Below are positions 14,283-22,436 of a stretch of 50,227 nt of DNA, one piece after another. Each line of letters begins with the position of its first letter. The stretch's first letter is position 1. The notes beneath the pieces are model-generated. The model saw only the letters and a program-made list of their open reading frames with translations, ran no database searches and was not told where the DNA came from. A program made the position numbers and the translations under genes. The stretch is from positions 1 through 50,227 of the forward strand of contig JAABTJ010000022.1 of assembly GCA_011389935.1 (NCBI GenBank), written 5' to 3'. The stretch comes from Desulfobacteraceae bacterium. GTDB taxonomy: Bacteria; Desulfobacterota; Desulfobacteria; Desulfobacterales; Desulfosalsimonadaceae.

Positions 14283-16691
14283 TTACAGGAACAAGGGCTT
14301 CCCGGTGGTCATCATGTGCTCGGCCATTTTCTGCGTTTCTTCGGTTTTCCAAAGATCGACAAAGGCTTCCCGCTCGAGCTTCATGAGATATTCTTCGCTC
14401 ACCGGGGTTCCTGCCGGTACATCACCGCCGGCCATGCAGTAAGCCGCCCTTTTGGCGATGGTTTCCATATGCGGGGTAATGTAGCCGCCGGAGCGCATGT
14501 TGAGCATTTCAGCGCGTATCATGCCAATGGCTTCCCGTCCGAATACCGGAAATTTCTCCTTAAGCGGAGGCGCATACGCGTCATCGACCATTTTCAGGAC
14601 TTCTTTCTTGGCCTCACCGATAAGGTTGTCTTTGTTAAAGACAATACGGTCATCCGGCCGGAGGTAGCCCTTGTTGCGGGCATCGGCCGCCGAGCTGGAA
14701 ACCTTGGCCTGGGCCACGCACATGAACGCCTGAATAAAAAATCCCGCATGATCGGTAATCTTGGCGATTTTGGGAATATACTTGATATAATTCTGCCACA
14801 GGTGGATCATGCCGCATCCGCCCGGCACCAGGCCGGCGCCGATTTCCACAAGCCCCATGAACAGGTCTGCATTGGCGACCATCCTGTCCGAGGACAGGCA
14901 GACCTCGCACCCGCCGCCCAATGCCAGCCCAAAGGGAGCTGCAACCACCGGGAAGGAGGAATACTTGGTGCTCATGATACCCAGGTGCACGTCTTTGATG
15001 AAATCATCAATTTCAGAAAACTTGCCGTCTTTGGCCAGGCCCAGCATGAAGGCAAGGTCGCCGCCGGCGGAAAAGGGTGCGGGCATGCCGGAGGCCTGGT
15101 TGCCGATAACCATGCCGACGCCGTTTTTGTCCACGTAGTCGCCCGCTTCCGCCATGAAATCAATCATTTCCTTGTTGATGGCGTTCATCTTGGAATGGAA
15201 CTCAAGGTCGAAAACGCCGTCGCCAAGGTCGATAAGGGAGCAGGAGGCCGTTGATTTGACCACCTTGTTTTCCTGGCGCAGGTTATACAGGCTGATTTCT
15301 TTATCGCTGACCGGAACCGGTTTATAGCTCCCCGACGCGAAATCGTAAAAATACTTCCTGCCGCCTTCGATCTTGTAGAAAGTTTCATTGCCGTCGGCCA
15401 GGAACTTTTTGACCTTTTCCGGAACGGCGCGCCCTTCTGCTTCCATCTTTTCAACCGACTTCTTGACCCCGATGGCATCCCATGCTTCAAAGGGGCCCAT
15501 TTCGAAATTGTATCCCCATTTCATGGCGTTGTCGATGTCAACGATGGTATCGGAAATCTCAGGGATACGGTTGGCGGAATAAATCAATCCGCTCGCAGTT
15601 ACATCCCATGCAAACGTGGCGCCCTTGTCATCGCCGTACACCACCGCTTGAATCTTTTCCGGAAGCGAACTTTTTTTCTTTGCTTCCGCCAGGCATGGGA
15701 AATCCGGTTTGCCGTACTCTTCGTATTCCATGGTCTGGGGGTTGATCACCTTGCGAAGGGTTTTCCATTCCGGGGTGAGCTCTTTCTTGTAAAATCCGCC
15801 CTTGGTCTTGTTGCCGAGCATCTTGTTGTCGACCATTTGCTTGACAAAATCCGGCAGGGCCATGGTTTCCCGCGCTTCATCATCGGGGCAGGCATCGTAG
15901 CAATTCTTGGCCACGTGATACATGGTATCGAGACCGACCAGGTCGGCTGTTTTAAAGGTGGCGGTCTTGGGGCGCCCCATGGGCGGCCCGAAGATGGCGT
16001 CCACCTCAGGAATGGTCAAACCATGTTCCAGCATGGCGTTCATGGCCTTGCCCATTCCCTGGATACCGATCCGGTTGCCGATGAAGTTGGGGGTATCCTT
16101 TGCCCAGACAATCCCCTTGCCAAGGTATTTTTCACAGAAATTGGCCATGAACGTCAAAACGTCGGAATCGGTATCGGGTCCGGGAATAATTTCAAGCAGA
16201 TGCATGTAGCGCACCGGGTTGAAAAAGTGGGTTCCCAGAAAATGTTTTTTCATGTCCGCGGAAAGCTCCTGGGACATGTCTTTCAGGGGAATACCGGAAG
16301 TGTTGGAGCTGACCACGGACCCGGCTTTGCGCACGCCGTCGATCTTCTTGAACAGTTCCTGCTTGATCTTGAGATTTTCCACAACCACTTCCACGATCCA
16401 GTCGCAGTCGGAAAGCTTGTCTAAATCGTCTTCCAGGTTGCCGATGGAGACCAACTGGGAATCGGTTTTGGCGTCCATGAACAACGGCGGCTTTGATTTG
16501 ACCGCATTGTCAAACCCTTGCTGGACCATGCGGTTTCGGGCCTTGGGATCGTTCTTTTCCTCGTCCTTGAGATCGAACGGAACAATGTCCAAGAGCAATG
16601 TCTTGATGCCGGCACTGGCAAGTAGAGCGGCAATCCCGCCACCCATTATCCCTGAACCAATAACGGCCGCTTTCGAGATCCTTCTTTGCAT
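14283..16691 (-). CDS. fadN: FadN-type 3-hydroxyacyl-CoA dehydrogenase/enoyl-CoA hydratase
   Basis: From 16691 (AGGAGG upstream) the protein has 802 residues. The N-terminal part (about 1-300) is an NAD-dependent 3-hydroxyacyl-CoA dehydrogenase with the dinucleotide fold AAVIGSGIMGGGIAALLASA and GTHFFNPVRYMHLLEIIPG. A further dehydrogenase C-terminal-type region follows. An enoyl-CoA hydratase domain lies at the C-terminal side (about 560-720, with ASGMPAPFSAGGDLAFM and ALGGGCEVCLS). This order is the reverse of proteobacterial FadB and matches Bacillus FadN. It would perform the hydration and oxidation steps of beta-oxidation before the thiolase. An upstream in-frame extension lacks a ribosome site. 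Confidence 0.93.
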   Translation of the reverse strand: MQRRISKAAVIGSGIMGGGIAALLASAGIKTLLLDIVPFDLKDEEKNDPKARNRMVQQGFDNAVKSKPPLFMDAKTDSQLVSIGNLEDDLDKLSDCDWIVEVVVENLKIKQELFKKIDGVRKAGSVVSSNTSGIPLKDMSQELSADMKKHFLGTHFFNPVRYMHLLEIIPGPDTDSDVLTFMANFCEKYLGKGIVWAKDTPNFIGNRIGIQGMGKAMNAMLEHGLTIPEVDAIFGPPMGRPKTATFKTADLVGLDTMYHVAKNCYDACPDDEARETMALPDFVKQMVDNKMLGNKTKGGFYKKELTPEWKTLRKVINPQTMEYEEYGKPDFPCLAEAKKKSSLPEKIQAVVYGDDKGATFAWDVTASGLIYSANRIPEISDTIVDIDNAMKWGYNFEMGPFEAWDAIGVKKSVEKMEAEGRAVPEKVKKFLADGNETFYKIEGGRKYFYDFASGSYKPVPVSDKEISLYNLRQENKVVKSTASCSLIDLGDGVFDLEFHSKMNAINKEMIDFMAEAGDYVDKNGVGMVIGNQASGMPAPFSAGGDLAFMLGLAKDGKFSEIDDFIKDVHLGIMSTKYSSFPVVAAPFGLALGGGCEVCLSSDRMVANADLFMGLVEIGAGLVPGGCGMIHLWQNYIKYIPKIAKITDHAGFFIQAFMCVAQAKVSSSAADARNKGYLRPDDRIVFNKDNLIGEAKKEVLKMVDDAYAPPLKEKFPVFGREAIGMIRAEMLNMRSGGYITPHMETIAKRAAYCMAGGDVPAGTPVSEEYLMKLEREAFVDLWKTEETQKMAEHMMTTGKPLFL

Positions 16692-17116
16692 GATAACCTC
16701 CTGACGATATGAGTTTAAAACCAGAAACGAAAAAACATCGATGAAAACACCCGCAGACAGGCATGCAAAGCGCAACGCATACGACTGCGGTGTTGTTCGC
16801 TGCTTGAAACCTACTGAAATTTGAAAGGCAATGTTGCCCCTGCAGGCATAAAAACAAGTTCGCGGCAACGCCATGGAAGCCATTCTAATCTCTTGCCCAA
16901 AACAAATTGCGTATCAAACCGGTAAATTTATGTCAAGCAAAAAACTAGGGGGCGTATGATCTAAAATTCCCGCAGATTCAACGATTTATCGCGTCCCGTT
17001 ACCGGCATGGCCGATAATGTCTTTATTTTACACCGGCCAATATCAGGAATTTCTTTTGTAACCGGCGGATCTTTGATAAGATTTTTTGCACACTGTTTTT
17101 CCATGCAAATTCAACA
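16692..17116. other. Gene-free leader and promoter region of the fad operon
   Basis: Between the fadN start and the repeat at 17117 I see no convincing gene. On the minus strand TTGACA at 16936-16931 followed after 17 bp by TACGCA (16913-16908) is a possible promoter with a perfect -35 but a poor -10. If used, the fadN leader would be about 200 nt. No clear operator was found. Confidence 0.4.
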
Positions 17117-17273
17117 TGGATGGCTTCGTAAAAAGTCTTGATCAGACGGCTTTGAAAAAAGTTCAAGATCAGGGCGCGTGCAGTTTTTGAAGAATTGAGC
17201 GTACTTAGCCGTACGTGAGATTCTTCAAAGATTGCGCGCAACGCAGATATTGGACTTTTTGCGAAGTCGTCAA
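17117..17273. repeat. Long imperfect palindrome, MITE-like (family R4)
   Basis: The ends TGGCTTCGTAAAAAGTC (17121-17137) and GACTTTTTGCGAAGTCGTCA (17253-17272) are inverted copies. Inside, a GCGCG...TTGAAGAAT segment and its inverted counterpart (about 17176-17197 and 17219-17240) flank a GTAC-rich centre. The whole 157-bp unit could fold into one hairpin. It has no coding capacity, lies 25 bp before the lolA start codon, and has the form of a non-autonomous transposable or extragenic palindromic repeat. Confidence 0.7.
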
Positions 17274-17297
17274 CATTACAGGAAGGATAGCACCCTG

Positions 17298-17972
17298 ATG
17301 ATTCACCGAATTCTTGCAGCCGCCGCAATGCTGTTGATCATACCGGCATACCCCCTGTGTTCAGCCGTCCATGGGGACCAGGAACCCGACCGGAAAGAAT
17401 TGCCCCTGATCGTCGACGCCTTGAAAGACCGGTATGAAGGAAAAAATTTCTCTGCTGATTTTCACCAGGAATCCACCCTTTCGGCACTCGACATATCCGA
17501 TACAGCGGGCGGCAAGGCATGGTTCAACCATCCGGGCCGGATGCGATGGGAATACCGCTTTCCGGACAGGCATATCATCGTCACCGACGGGGAAACATTG
17601 TGGATCCACCGCCCGGAAGAAAACCAGGTGGTCAAGGGGAATGCAGTGAAATATTTCGGCGATGGCAAGGGGGCCGGTTTCCTTTCAAACTTCAGCCTTA
17701 TTTCCGAAGCCTTCGACATTCGCCTGGCAGGCGAAACACAAACCCACTGGCGGCTGGAACTGATCCCCAAAGAAAGGCATTACGAGCTTTCAGCCATTTA
17801 TCTGGAAGTACACAAGGAAACGACGGAAATCGAACAGGTCGTCACGGAAAACGCATATGGCGACACCACGACGATTTCTTTTGACAATCTTCGCTTCTCC
17901 GCCGACATGGATCCCTCCCTTTTCGAATTCGAAATTCCACCGGGAACCGATGTCATATATATGGATGAGTAA
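17298..17972 (+). CDS. lolA: Outer-membrane lipoprotein carrier protein LolA
   Basis: Starting at MIHRILAAAAMLLIIPAYPL (17298) the protein has 224 residues, including a signal peptide of about 23-25. Family features are NFSADFHQESTLSALDISDT, GKAWFNHPGRMRWEYRFPDR, VTDGETLWIHRPEENQV and a C-terminal SADMDPSLFEFEIPPGTDVI. LolA picks up lipoproteins released by LolCDE and ferries them across the periplasm. A longer in-frame start at 17232 would place the signal sequence internally and would lie inside the palindromic repeat. It converges with serA, whose stop is 54 bp away. Confidence 0.9.
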   Translation: MIHRILAAAAMLLIIPAYPLCSAVHGDQEPDRKELPLIVDALKDRYEGKNFSADFHQESTLSALDISDTAGGKAWFNHPGRMRWEYRFPDRHIIVTDGETLWIHRPEENQVVKGNAVKYFGDGKGAGFLSNFSLISEAFDIRLAGETQTHWRLELIPKERHYELSAIYLEVHKETTEIEQVVTENAYGDTTTISFDNLRFSADMDPSLFEFEIPPGTDVIYMDE

Positions 17973-18026
17973 TGGCGCTTTTCCCTGCCAGGAGAGCAGG
18001 ATGGACAGGGGCCGCGCATCTTCCGG

Positions 18027-19607
18027 CTACAATTCAAACAGCTTGACCGATTTCACCTGCTCAAGGGCCAGCATCTGCTCGGCCACTTCCGCTGTAATGG
18101 GGCTGTCCGTCCGGATCAGGATGACGTTGTTGTCCCCGCCGACCTGCCTGCCCACCTGCATCCGTGAAATGTTGATATTGTTTTCGCCGAGCTTGTTGCC
18201 GATGGCGCCGATCGCACCGGGCCGGTCCAGGTTGTGGATCAGCGCGAGGTACCCTTCGGGTATGATCTCGATCCGGAAATCGTCGATACGCACGATCCGC
18301 GCATCGGTTTTGCCGAAAATCGTGCCGGCCACATTGCATTCCCCTTCGGTGGTCACGACCCTGGCATTGACCAGGTTGACGAATTCATCCGATTCAAGGG
18401 ATGAGGACTCCATGAGCTTGATCCCCATTTCCTTTGCAATCGCCAGGGCATTGACCGAATTGACATTGTGGGGGACCAGATAATCGAGCAGTCCTTTCAC
18501 AAAAGCAGTGGTCACCGGCGTCAGATCCATATCCTGAAAATCCCCCTTGTAATCGATGCGGACTTCTTTGATCTGACCGGCGGCAAACTGGGCCTGCATG
18601 CTTCCCATACGGTCGGCCACATGAAGAAAAGGGCTCAATTTTTCAAGGGTTTTGCCGGAAACCGACGGCACGTTTACGGCATTTACGATGTTATTGTGCT
18701 TCAGGTATGCCACAATCTGGTTGGCAACGGCCACCGCAACGTTTGTCTGCGCCTCGAGCGTCGAGGCGCCCAGGTGGGGTGTCGCAATCAGGTTGTCCAG
18801 CGCCAGCAGCGGGTGATCCGCAGACGGGGGCTCTGTTTCGAAAACATCGAGCGCCGCCCGGGATACTTTGCCCGATTGCAACGCATCGCAAAGGGCGCTT
18901 TCATCCACGATTCCGCCGCGGGCGCAGTTGATGAACATCACTCCATCCTTCATCTGTTCGAATGCCGGCCGGTTGATCATGTTGGCCGTATTCGGTGTTT
19001 TGGGGACATGCACCGTTATAAAATCAGACTGGCTGTATAGTTCTTCCAAAGTAACAGATTCAAAACCCTGCTTTGCGACCGTTTCGGGAGATATTACCGG
19101 GTCATGGATGATTACCCGCATCTTCAGGCCCCTCGCCCGATCCGCCACAACCGATCCGATCTTTCCAAACCCGATCACCCCAAGGGTTTTTCCGGTCAAT
19201 TCACGCCCCTGAAGATGCTTTTTATCCCAGCGCCCCGCCTTCAGCGACATGGTTCCCTGGGGGATGTTGCGGGCTGCGGACATCATCAGTGCAATGGCGT
19301 GTTCGGCCGTGGTAACCACGTTCCCGCCGGGTGTATTCATCACCACCACGCCCTTTTTGGTCGCTGCCGGGATATCCACATTGTCCAGGCCGATGCCGGC
19401 ACGGCCTACCACCTTCAGGTTCTTCGCCGCTTCCAGCAGATCGGCCGTCACCTTTGTCGCACTCCGGATAACAAGGCCGTCATAATCGCCGATAATTCCC
19501 TTTATTGCATCAGGGGTCAAACCGGTTTGCACATCCACATCAATCCCTTCCTGTTGGAAAATCTTGATCCCCATTTCACCAAGATTGTCACTGACCAATA
19601 CTTTCAT
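18027..19607 (-). CDS. serA: D-3-phosphoglycerate dehydrogenase
   Basis: The 526-residue protein (start MKVLVSDNLGEMGIKIFQQE at 19607) is the long form of SerA. It has the catalytic and NAD-binding domains (VGRAGIGLDNVDIPAATKKG, LGVIGFGKIGSVVADRARG, TPHLGASTLEAQTNVAVAVA with the catalytic histidine), an intervening ASB-type domain (about 320-445) and a C-terminal ACT domain (about 450-526, HNLDRPGAIGAIGNKLG) that usually senses serine. It oxidises 3-phosphoglycerate in the first step of serine synthesis; serC at 11856 supplies the next. Confidence 0.97.
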   Translation of the reverse strand: MKVLVSDNLGEMGIKIFQQEGIDVDVQTGLTPDAIKGIIGDYDGLVIRSATKVTADLLEAAKNLKVVGRAGIGLDNVDIPAATKKGVVVMNTPGGNVVTTAEHAIALMMSAARNIPQGTMSLKAGRWDKKHLQGRELTGKTLGVIGFGKIGSVVADRARGLKMRVIIHDPVISPETVAKQGFESVTLEELYSQSDFITVHVPKTPNTANMINRPAFEQMKDGVMFINCARGGIVDESALCDALQSGKVSRAALDVFETEPPSADHPLLALDNLIATPHLGASTLEAQTNVAVAVANQIVAYLKHNNIVNAVNVPSVSGKTLEKLSPFLHVADRMGSMQAQFAAGQIKEVRIDYKGDFQDMDLTPVTTAFVKGLLDYLVPHNVNSVNALAIAKEMGIKLMESSSLESDEFVNLVNARVVTTEGECNVAGTIFGKTDARIVRIDDFRIEIIPEGYLALIHNLDRPGAIGAIGNKLGENNINISRMQVGRQVGGDNNVILIRTDSPITAEVAEQMLALEQVKSVKLFEL

Positions 19608-19972
19608 TTTCGATTTTTCCCCTTCCTGCAATATGTAGACGATTGTGGTTTATGTTGCGACCGCCCGGAAACACGATTGCTGCCCGCTTGTCATAAAATA
19701 TGGCGGGATGCAACACAAACAGGCTCTTTAAAAATTAAAAAAACAGGTGTTTATATCTGAACATATGCCTCTGCCGAAGCCCTCTTCAAACAATATCGGT
19801 CATTTTAATCCTTGACAGGTGAAATTTGCCCAATATTTTTATAGGCAATGGTCGTTGCGATGCAACCCCAAAAGTTCCAATTAGTTTTTTTTGCAAATTT
19901 TCTCAAGAAAAAAACACCGTTGGACCCGCAATGCATCGAGGCAGGTAAAAAACGCATCAGGATATTGCCGCC
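19608..19972. other. Intergenic region between serA and the DUF2284 genes
   Basis: No gene is evident. A forward promoter-like pair, TTGACA (19812-19817) and TATTTT (19834-19839) with a 16-bp spacer, could serve the DUF2284 genes and would give a leader of about 125 nt. I found no clear serA promoter and no repeat here. Confidence 0.4.
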
Positions 19973-20617
19973 ATGGAGTCAAAACCTTTTGTCATTCCCG
20001 AAACCATTCACCCCATACGTGCCGAAATCGATCCCGCATGCCTGGGTGCTGACATAAAAACGCTTTGCACCAGCGCCCTGGGATGGGGGGCAGCCGGGAC
20101 GGCTGTCATCGGTCCGGAAGACCTCGTCTTTGACGACAAACGGCTGCGCACCATGGCCACCAAGACGGATTTGGATTCCATGTCGACCTGTTGGCCCCTT
20201 GCGTATCCCATTGATGAAATCAAAAAGGCCCTTTTTGCATATGACAAGGGAATTTTCCTCTATATCGATGTGAATATCGACCTGCCCGATGACGGGGATA
20301 ATCCCGAACACAACAAAAATCACCTGGCCGCGTACCGGAAAATACATGAAATCATATCGGCTGTCGAATCTGCCGCGTTTTACATGGGCCACTACCTGGC
20401 AATGGGTTTTGCGGCTGGAAATTGCAGGAGTGTGTTTTGTATGGAAGAAGGCCAATGCAGCGCAGCCACTGTGGCAAAGGGTTGCACCGCCCCCTACAAA
20501 AGCAGACCGTCGATGTCCGCCGCCGGGATAGACCCCCTGAAAACCGCCTGGAAGTTGCACTTGCCCCAACCGGATCCTGACCGCCCCTTTCTATCCGGGC
20601 TTGTGATGGTGGCATAA
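19973..20617 (+). CDS. DUF2284-family putative metal-binding protein, copy 1
   Basis: The 214-residue protein resembles DUF2284, a family of cysteine-rich cytoplasmic proteins of anaerobes annotated only as predicted metal-binding. Cysteines sit at the N-terminal side (ACLGADIKTLCTSALGWG), at TCWPLAYP, and in the characteristic late cluster GNCRSVFCMEEGQCS...KGCTAPYKSRPSM. The late-cluster spacing suggests an iron-sulfur or zinc site. Unlike copy 2 it lacks the intact CGRCPPYG block and has STCWPLAYP instead. AGGA lies about nine bases before the ATG. The second DUF2284 gene follows after 26 bp, so the two form an operon. No function is established. Confidence 0.8.
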   Translation: MESKPFVIPETIHPIRAEIDPACLGADIKTLCTSALGWGAAGTAVIGPEDLVFDDKRLRTMATKTDLDSMSTCWPLAYPIDEIKKALFAYDKGIFLYIDVNIDLPDDGDNPEHNKNHLAAYRKIHEIISAVESAAFYMGHYLAMGFAAGNCRSVFCMEEGQCSAATVAKGCTAPYKSRPSMSAAGIDPLKTAWKLHLPQPDPDRPFLSGLVMVA

Positions 20618-20643
20618 TCTGAAAAAGAGACGGAAATGGACAA

Positions 20644-21306
20644 ATGATCCCGCCGCCCACTCCCGAACCTGAAAAAATGGAAATCCTCCGAAACCTGGCG
20701 GTAACACACGGCGCATCCGGCGCCAGTATTATTGATGCGGGGGATATCCCCGTAGACCCCCGGGTTCGTTTCAAATGCATGATTCCCAAGTGCTACATGT
20801 CCGGGAGATGCGGCCGATGCCCGCCATACGGGTATTCTACAGAAAAAACCATACGCATCCTGAACAATTACGAACAGGCCATTTTTTTCCACGTCCGGGT
20901 GGAATCGGCCATTATCGCCGCAAAAAGCCTCAGCAACAGCATCACATCCGGGCAGGCCGATGAAGCGGGCAACCTTTTCAGCCTCGGCGGGCATTGCATG
21001 CTCGTCTATTCCCTGGTCCGCATGATCCGGAAAAAAGCCATGAAAATCGGTTTTTGCCGGACGGAAGGATTCTCCGCAAGCAATTGCAAGGATATTTTAT
21101 GCTTTAAGAAAAAAACCTGCCGGGAACTCAACGGCAGCGGGGAGTGCAGAAATCCGGAAATGAGCGTCCCTTCCATGGAAAGCGCCGGCATCGACGCTTT
21201 CAGACTTGCGGCAAAGATCGGCTGGGAGATCTTTCCCATCGGCGCGCAATGTGAGCCCGAATCCGTCAAACGGGGCATGCTGATGGGCCTGGTGCTGGTG
21301 GGGTAA
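20644..21306 (+). CDS. DUF2284-family putative metal-binding protein, copy 2
   Basis: The 220-residue paralogue of the preceding protein carries the full DUF2284 signature: KCYMSGRCGRCPPYGYSTE near residues 49-67 and the late cysteine cluster ASNCKDILCFKKKTCRELNG. The final GMLMGLVLVG matches the PFLSGLVMVA ending of copy 1. Conservation of the cysteines in both copies suggests a bound metal cluster, and the tandem order suggests a heterodimer or two related substrates. The gene ends 24 bp before the palindromic repeat at 21330-21475. Confidence 0.85.
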   Translation: MIPPPTPEPEKMEILRNLAVTHGASGASIIDAGDIPVDPRVRFKCMIPKCYMSGRCGRCPPYGYSTEKTIRILNNYEQAIFFHVRVESAIIAAKSLSNSITSGQADEAGNLFSLGGHCMLVYSLVRMIRKKAMKIGFCRTEGFSASNCKDILCFKKKTCRELNGSGECRNPEMSVPSMESAGIDAFRLAAKIGWEIFPIGAQCEPESVKRGMLMGLVLVG

Positions 21307-21312
21307 AAAAGT

Positions 21313-21475
21313 TAGAACCTATCTCAAATTAGAACCTATCTCAAAATTGTCTTTCGGCCCAATATCTTTGTTGGCGTCTTATTTCAAATCCTCAAAATAC
21401 GCGAGTATGTCTGCGGTTTGAAATAAGACGCCGCCGCGATCTTGCACCGAAATCCGAATGTTGAGATGGGTTCTA
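21313..21475. repeat. 146-bp palindromic MITE-like repeat (family R1, copy 1) with duplicated end
   Basis: The core unit 21330-21475 starts TAGAACCTATCTCAAAATTG and ends with the inverted TTGAGATGGGTTCTA. Internally GGCGTCTTATTTCAAA and its complement face each other, so the unit is nearly one hairpin. The terminal 17 bases are duplicated in tandem just upstream (21313-21329). A second copy of exactly the same length lies at 50073-50218. Flanking TA at both ends is compatible with TA target duplication as in IS630/Tc1-type MITEs (inference). It has no ORF of its own, and its right end overlaps the mazG stop codon. Confidence 0.9.
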
Positions 21476-22246
21476 GTATCGACGCTTGGCCGCCTGCCAC
21501 ACCCGCTCCTTTTCATCCATGGGCATCTCCGAAACAGGTATGTTTTTTTCCCGGGCGGCCTGTTCGATGTCAACAAACCGGCTCGAAAATTTCTTGCTGG
21601 TCCGCCGGAGGGCCGCTTCCGGGTCCACCTTTATTTTCCGCGCAAGGTTGACCACGGAAAACATCATGTCACCGATTTCGTCCTCCATCCGGTCGGCGGC
21701 ATTGGCGGCTGCGGCTTCTGAAAGTTCATCGATCTCTTCTCTGATTTTCCCGAGAACCCCTGCCGCGTCATCCCAGTCAAAACCCACGCGGCTTGCCGCA
21801 GACTGGATCTTCAGGGCGTAAAGAAGCGCCGGCAGGGTCTCGGGGATTCCGGAAAGAATCGACGTCCGATCTCTTTTGCCGTTTTCCTTCCGCTTCAGCT
21901 TCTCCCAATTGACGATGACTTCATCCGCGCCATTCACCTGTTTCTCCCCGAACACATGGGGGTGCCTGTAAATCAGCTTGTCAGCCAGGCAGTTAGCGAC
22001 ATCGTTTAAGGTAAACTCGCCCTCTTCCGCCGCAATGATACTGTGAAACACCACCTGGAGCAAAACGTCGCCCAGCTCTTCCATCATTTCATCGGCGTTT
22101 TCATTTTCAATGGCGTCCGCAAGTTCGTATGCCTCTTCAATAAGCCCTTTTATCATGCTCTTGTGATTCTGCGCAGCATCCCAGGGGCATCCCCCCGGCC
22201 CGCGGAGCCGTTCCATCACCTTTATCAGCCGGTCCATTTCCTTCAT
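21473..22246 (-). CDS. mazG: MazG nucleoside triphosphate pyrophosphohydrolase
   Basis: From MKEMDRLIKVMERLRGPGGC (22246) the protein has 257 residues, with two MazG domains. The first has CPWDAAQNHKSM, IEEAYELADAIE and EELGDVLLQVVFHS; the second has REEIDELSEAAA and EDEIGDMMFSVVNLAR. The E-E-x-x-E and E-x-x-D residues bind magnesium. It hydrolyses (d)NTPs to monophosphates and helps clear non-standard nucleotides. The stop codon TAG is the first three bases of the R1 repeat end, so the repeat's insertion may have set the present C-terminus (...AAKRRY). An in-frame upstream extension is not supported by a ribosome site. Confidence 0.93.
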   Translation of the reverse strand: MKEMDRLIKVMERLRGPGGCPWDAAQNHKSMIKGLIEEAYELADAIENENADEMMEELGDVLLQVVFHSIIAAEEGEFTLNDVANCLADKLIYRHPHVFGEKQVNGADEVIVNWEKLKRKENGKRDRTSILSGIPETLPALLYALKIQSAASRVGFDWDDAAGVLGKIREEIDELSEAAAANAADRMEDEIGDMMFSVVNLARKIKVDPEAALRRTSKKFSSRFVDIEQAAREKNIPVSEMPMDEKERVWQAAKRRY

Positions 22247-22366
22247 ATGATTTCCATCCTTATGTCGCGCATCAAAAAAACGTTTATATATCGCCCTGCT
22301 TCGCTCCCGGGATCGGTATCCGGGCACGATTTTCTTTTGACCGCCGGAAACAAGCCCCCAACGGCA

Positions 22367-22395
22367 TTGACAAAAAGAATTGATTTTTCTATATT
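22367..22395 (+). promoter_or_regulatory. Sigma-70-type promoter of purN
   Basis: TTGACA (22367-22372), a 17-bp spacer and TATATT (22390-22395), with the start point near 22402 and a leader of about 35 nt before purN. Confidence 0.7.
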
Positions 22396-22436
22396 TCCTG
22401 TAATTTTAACGTACAGACGAACAAGGCAATACAAAA

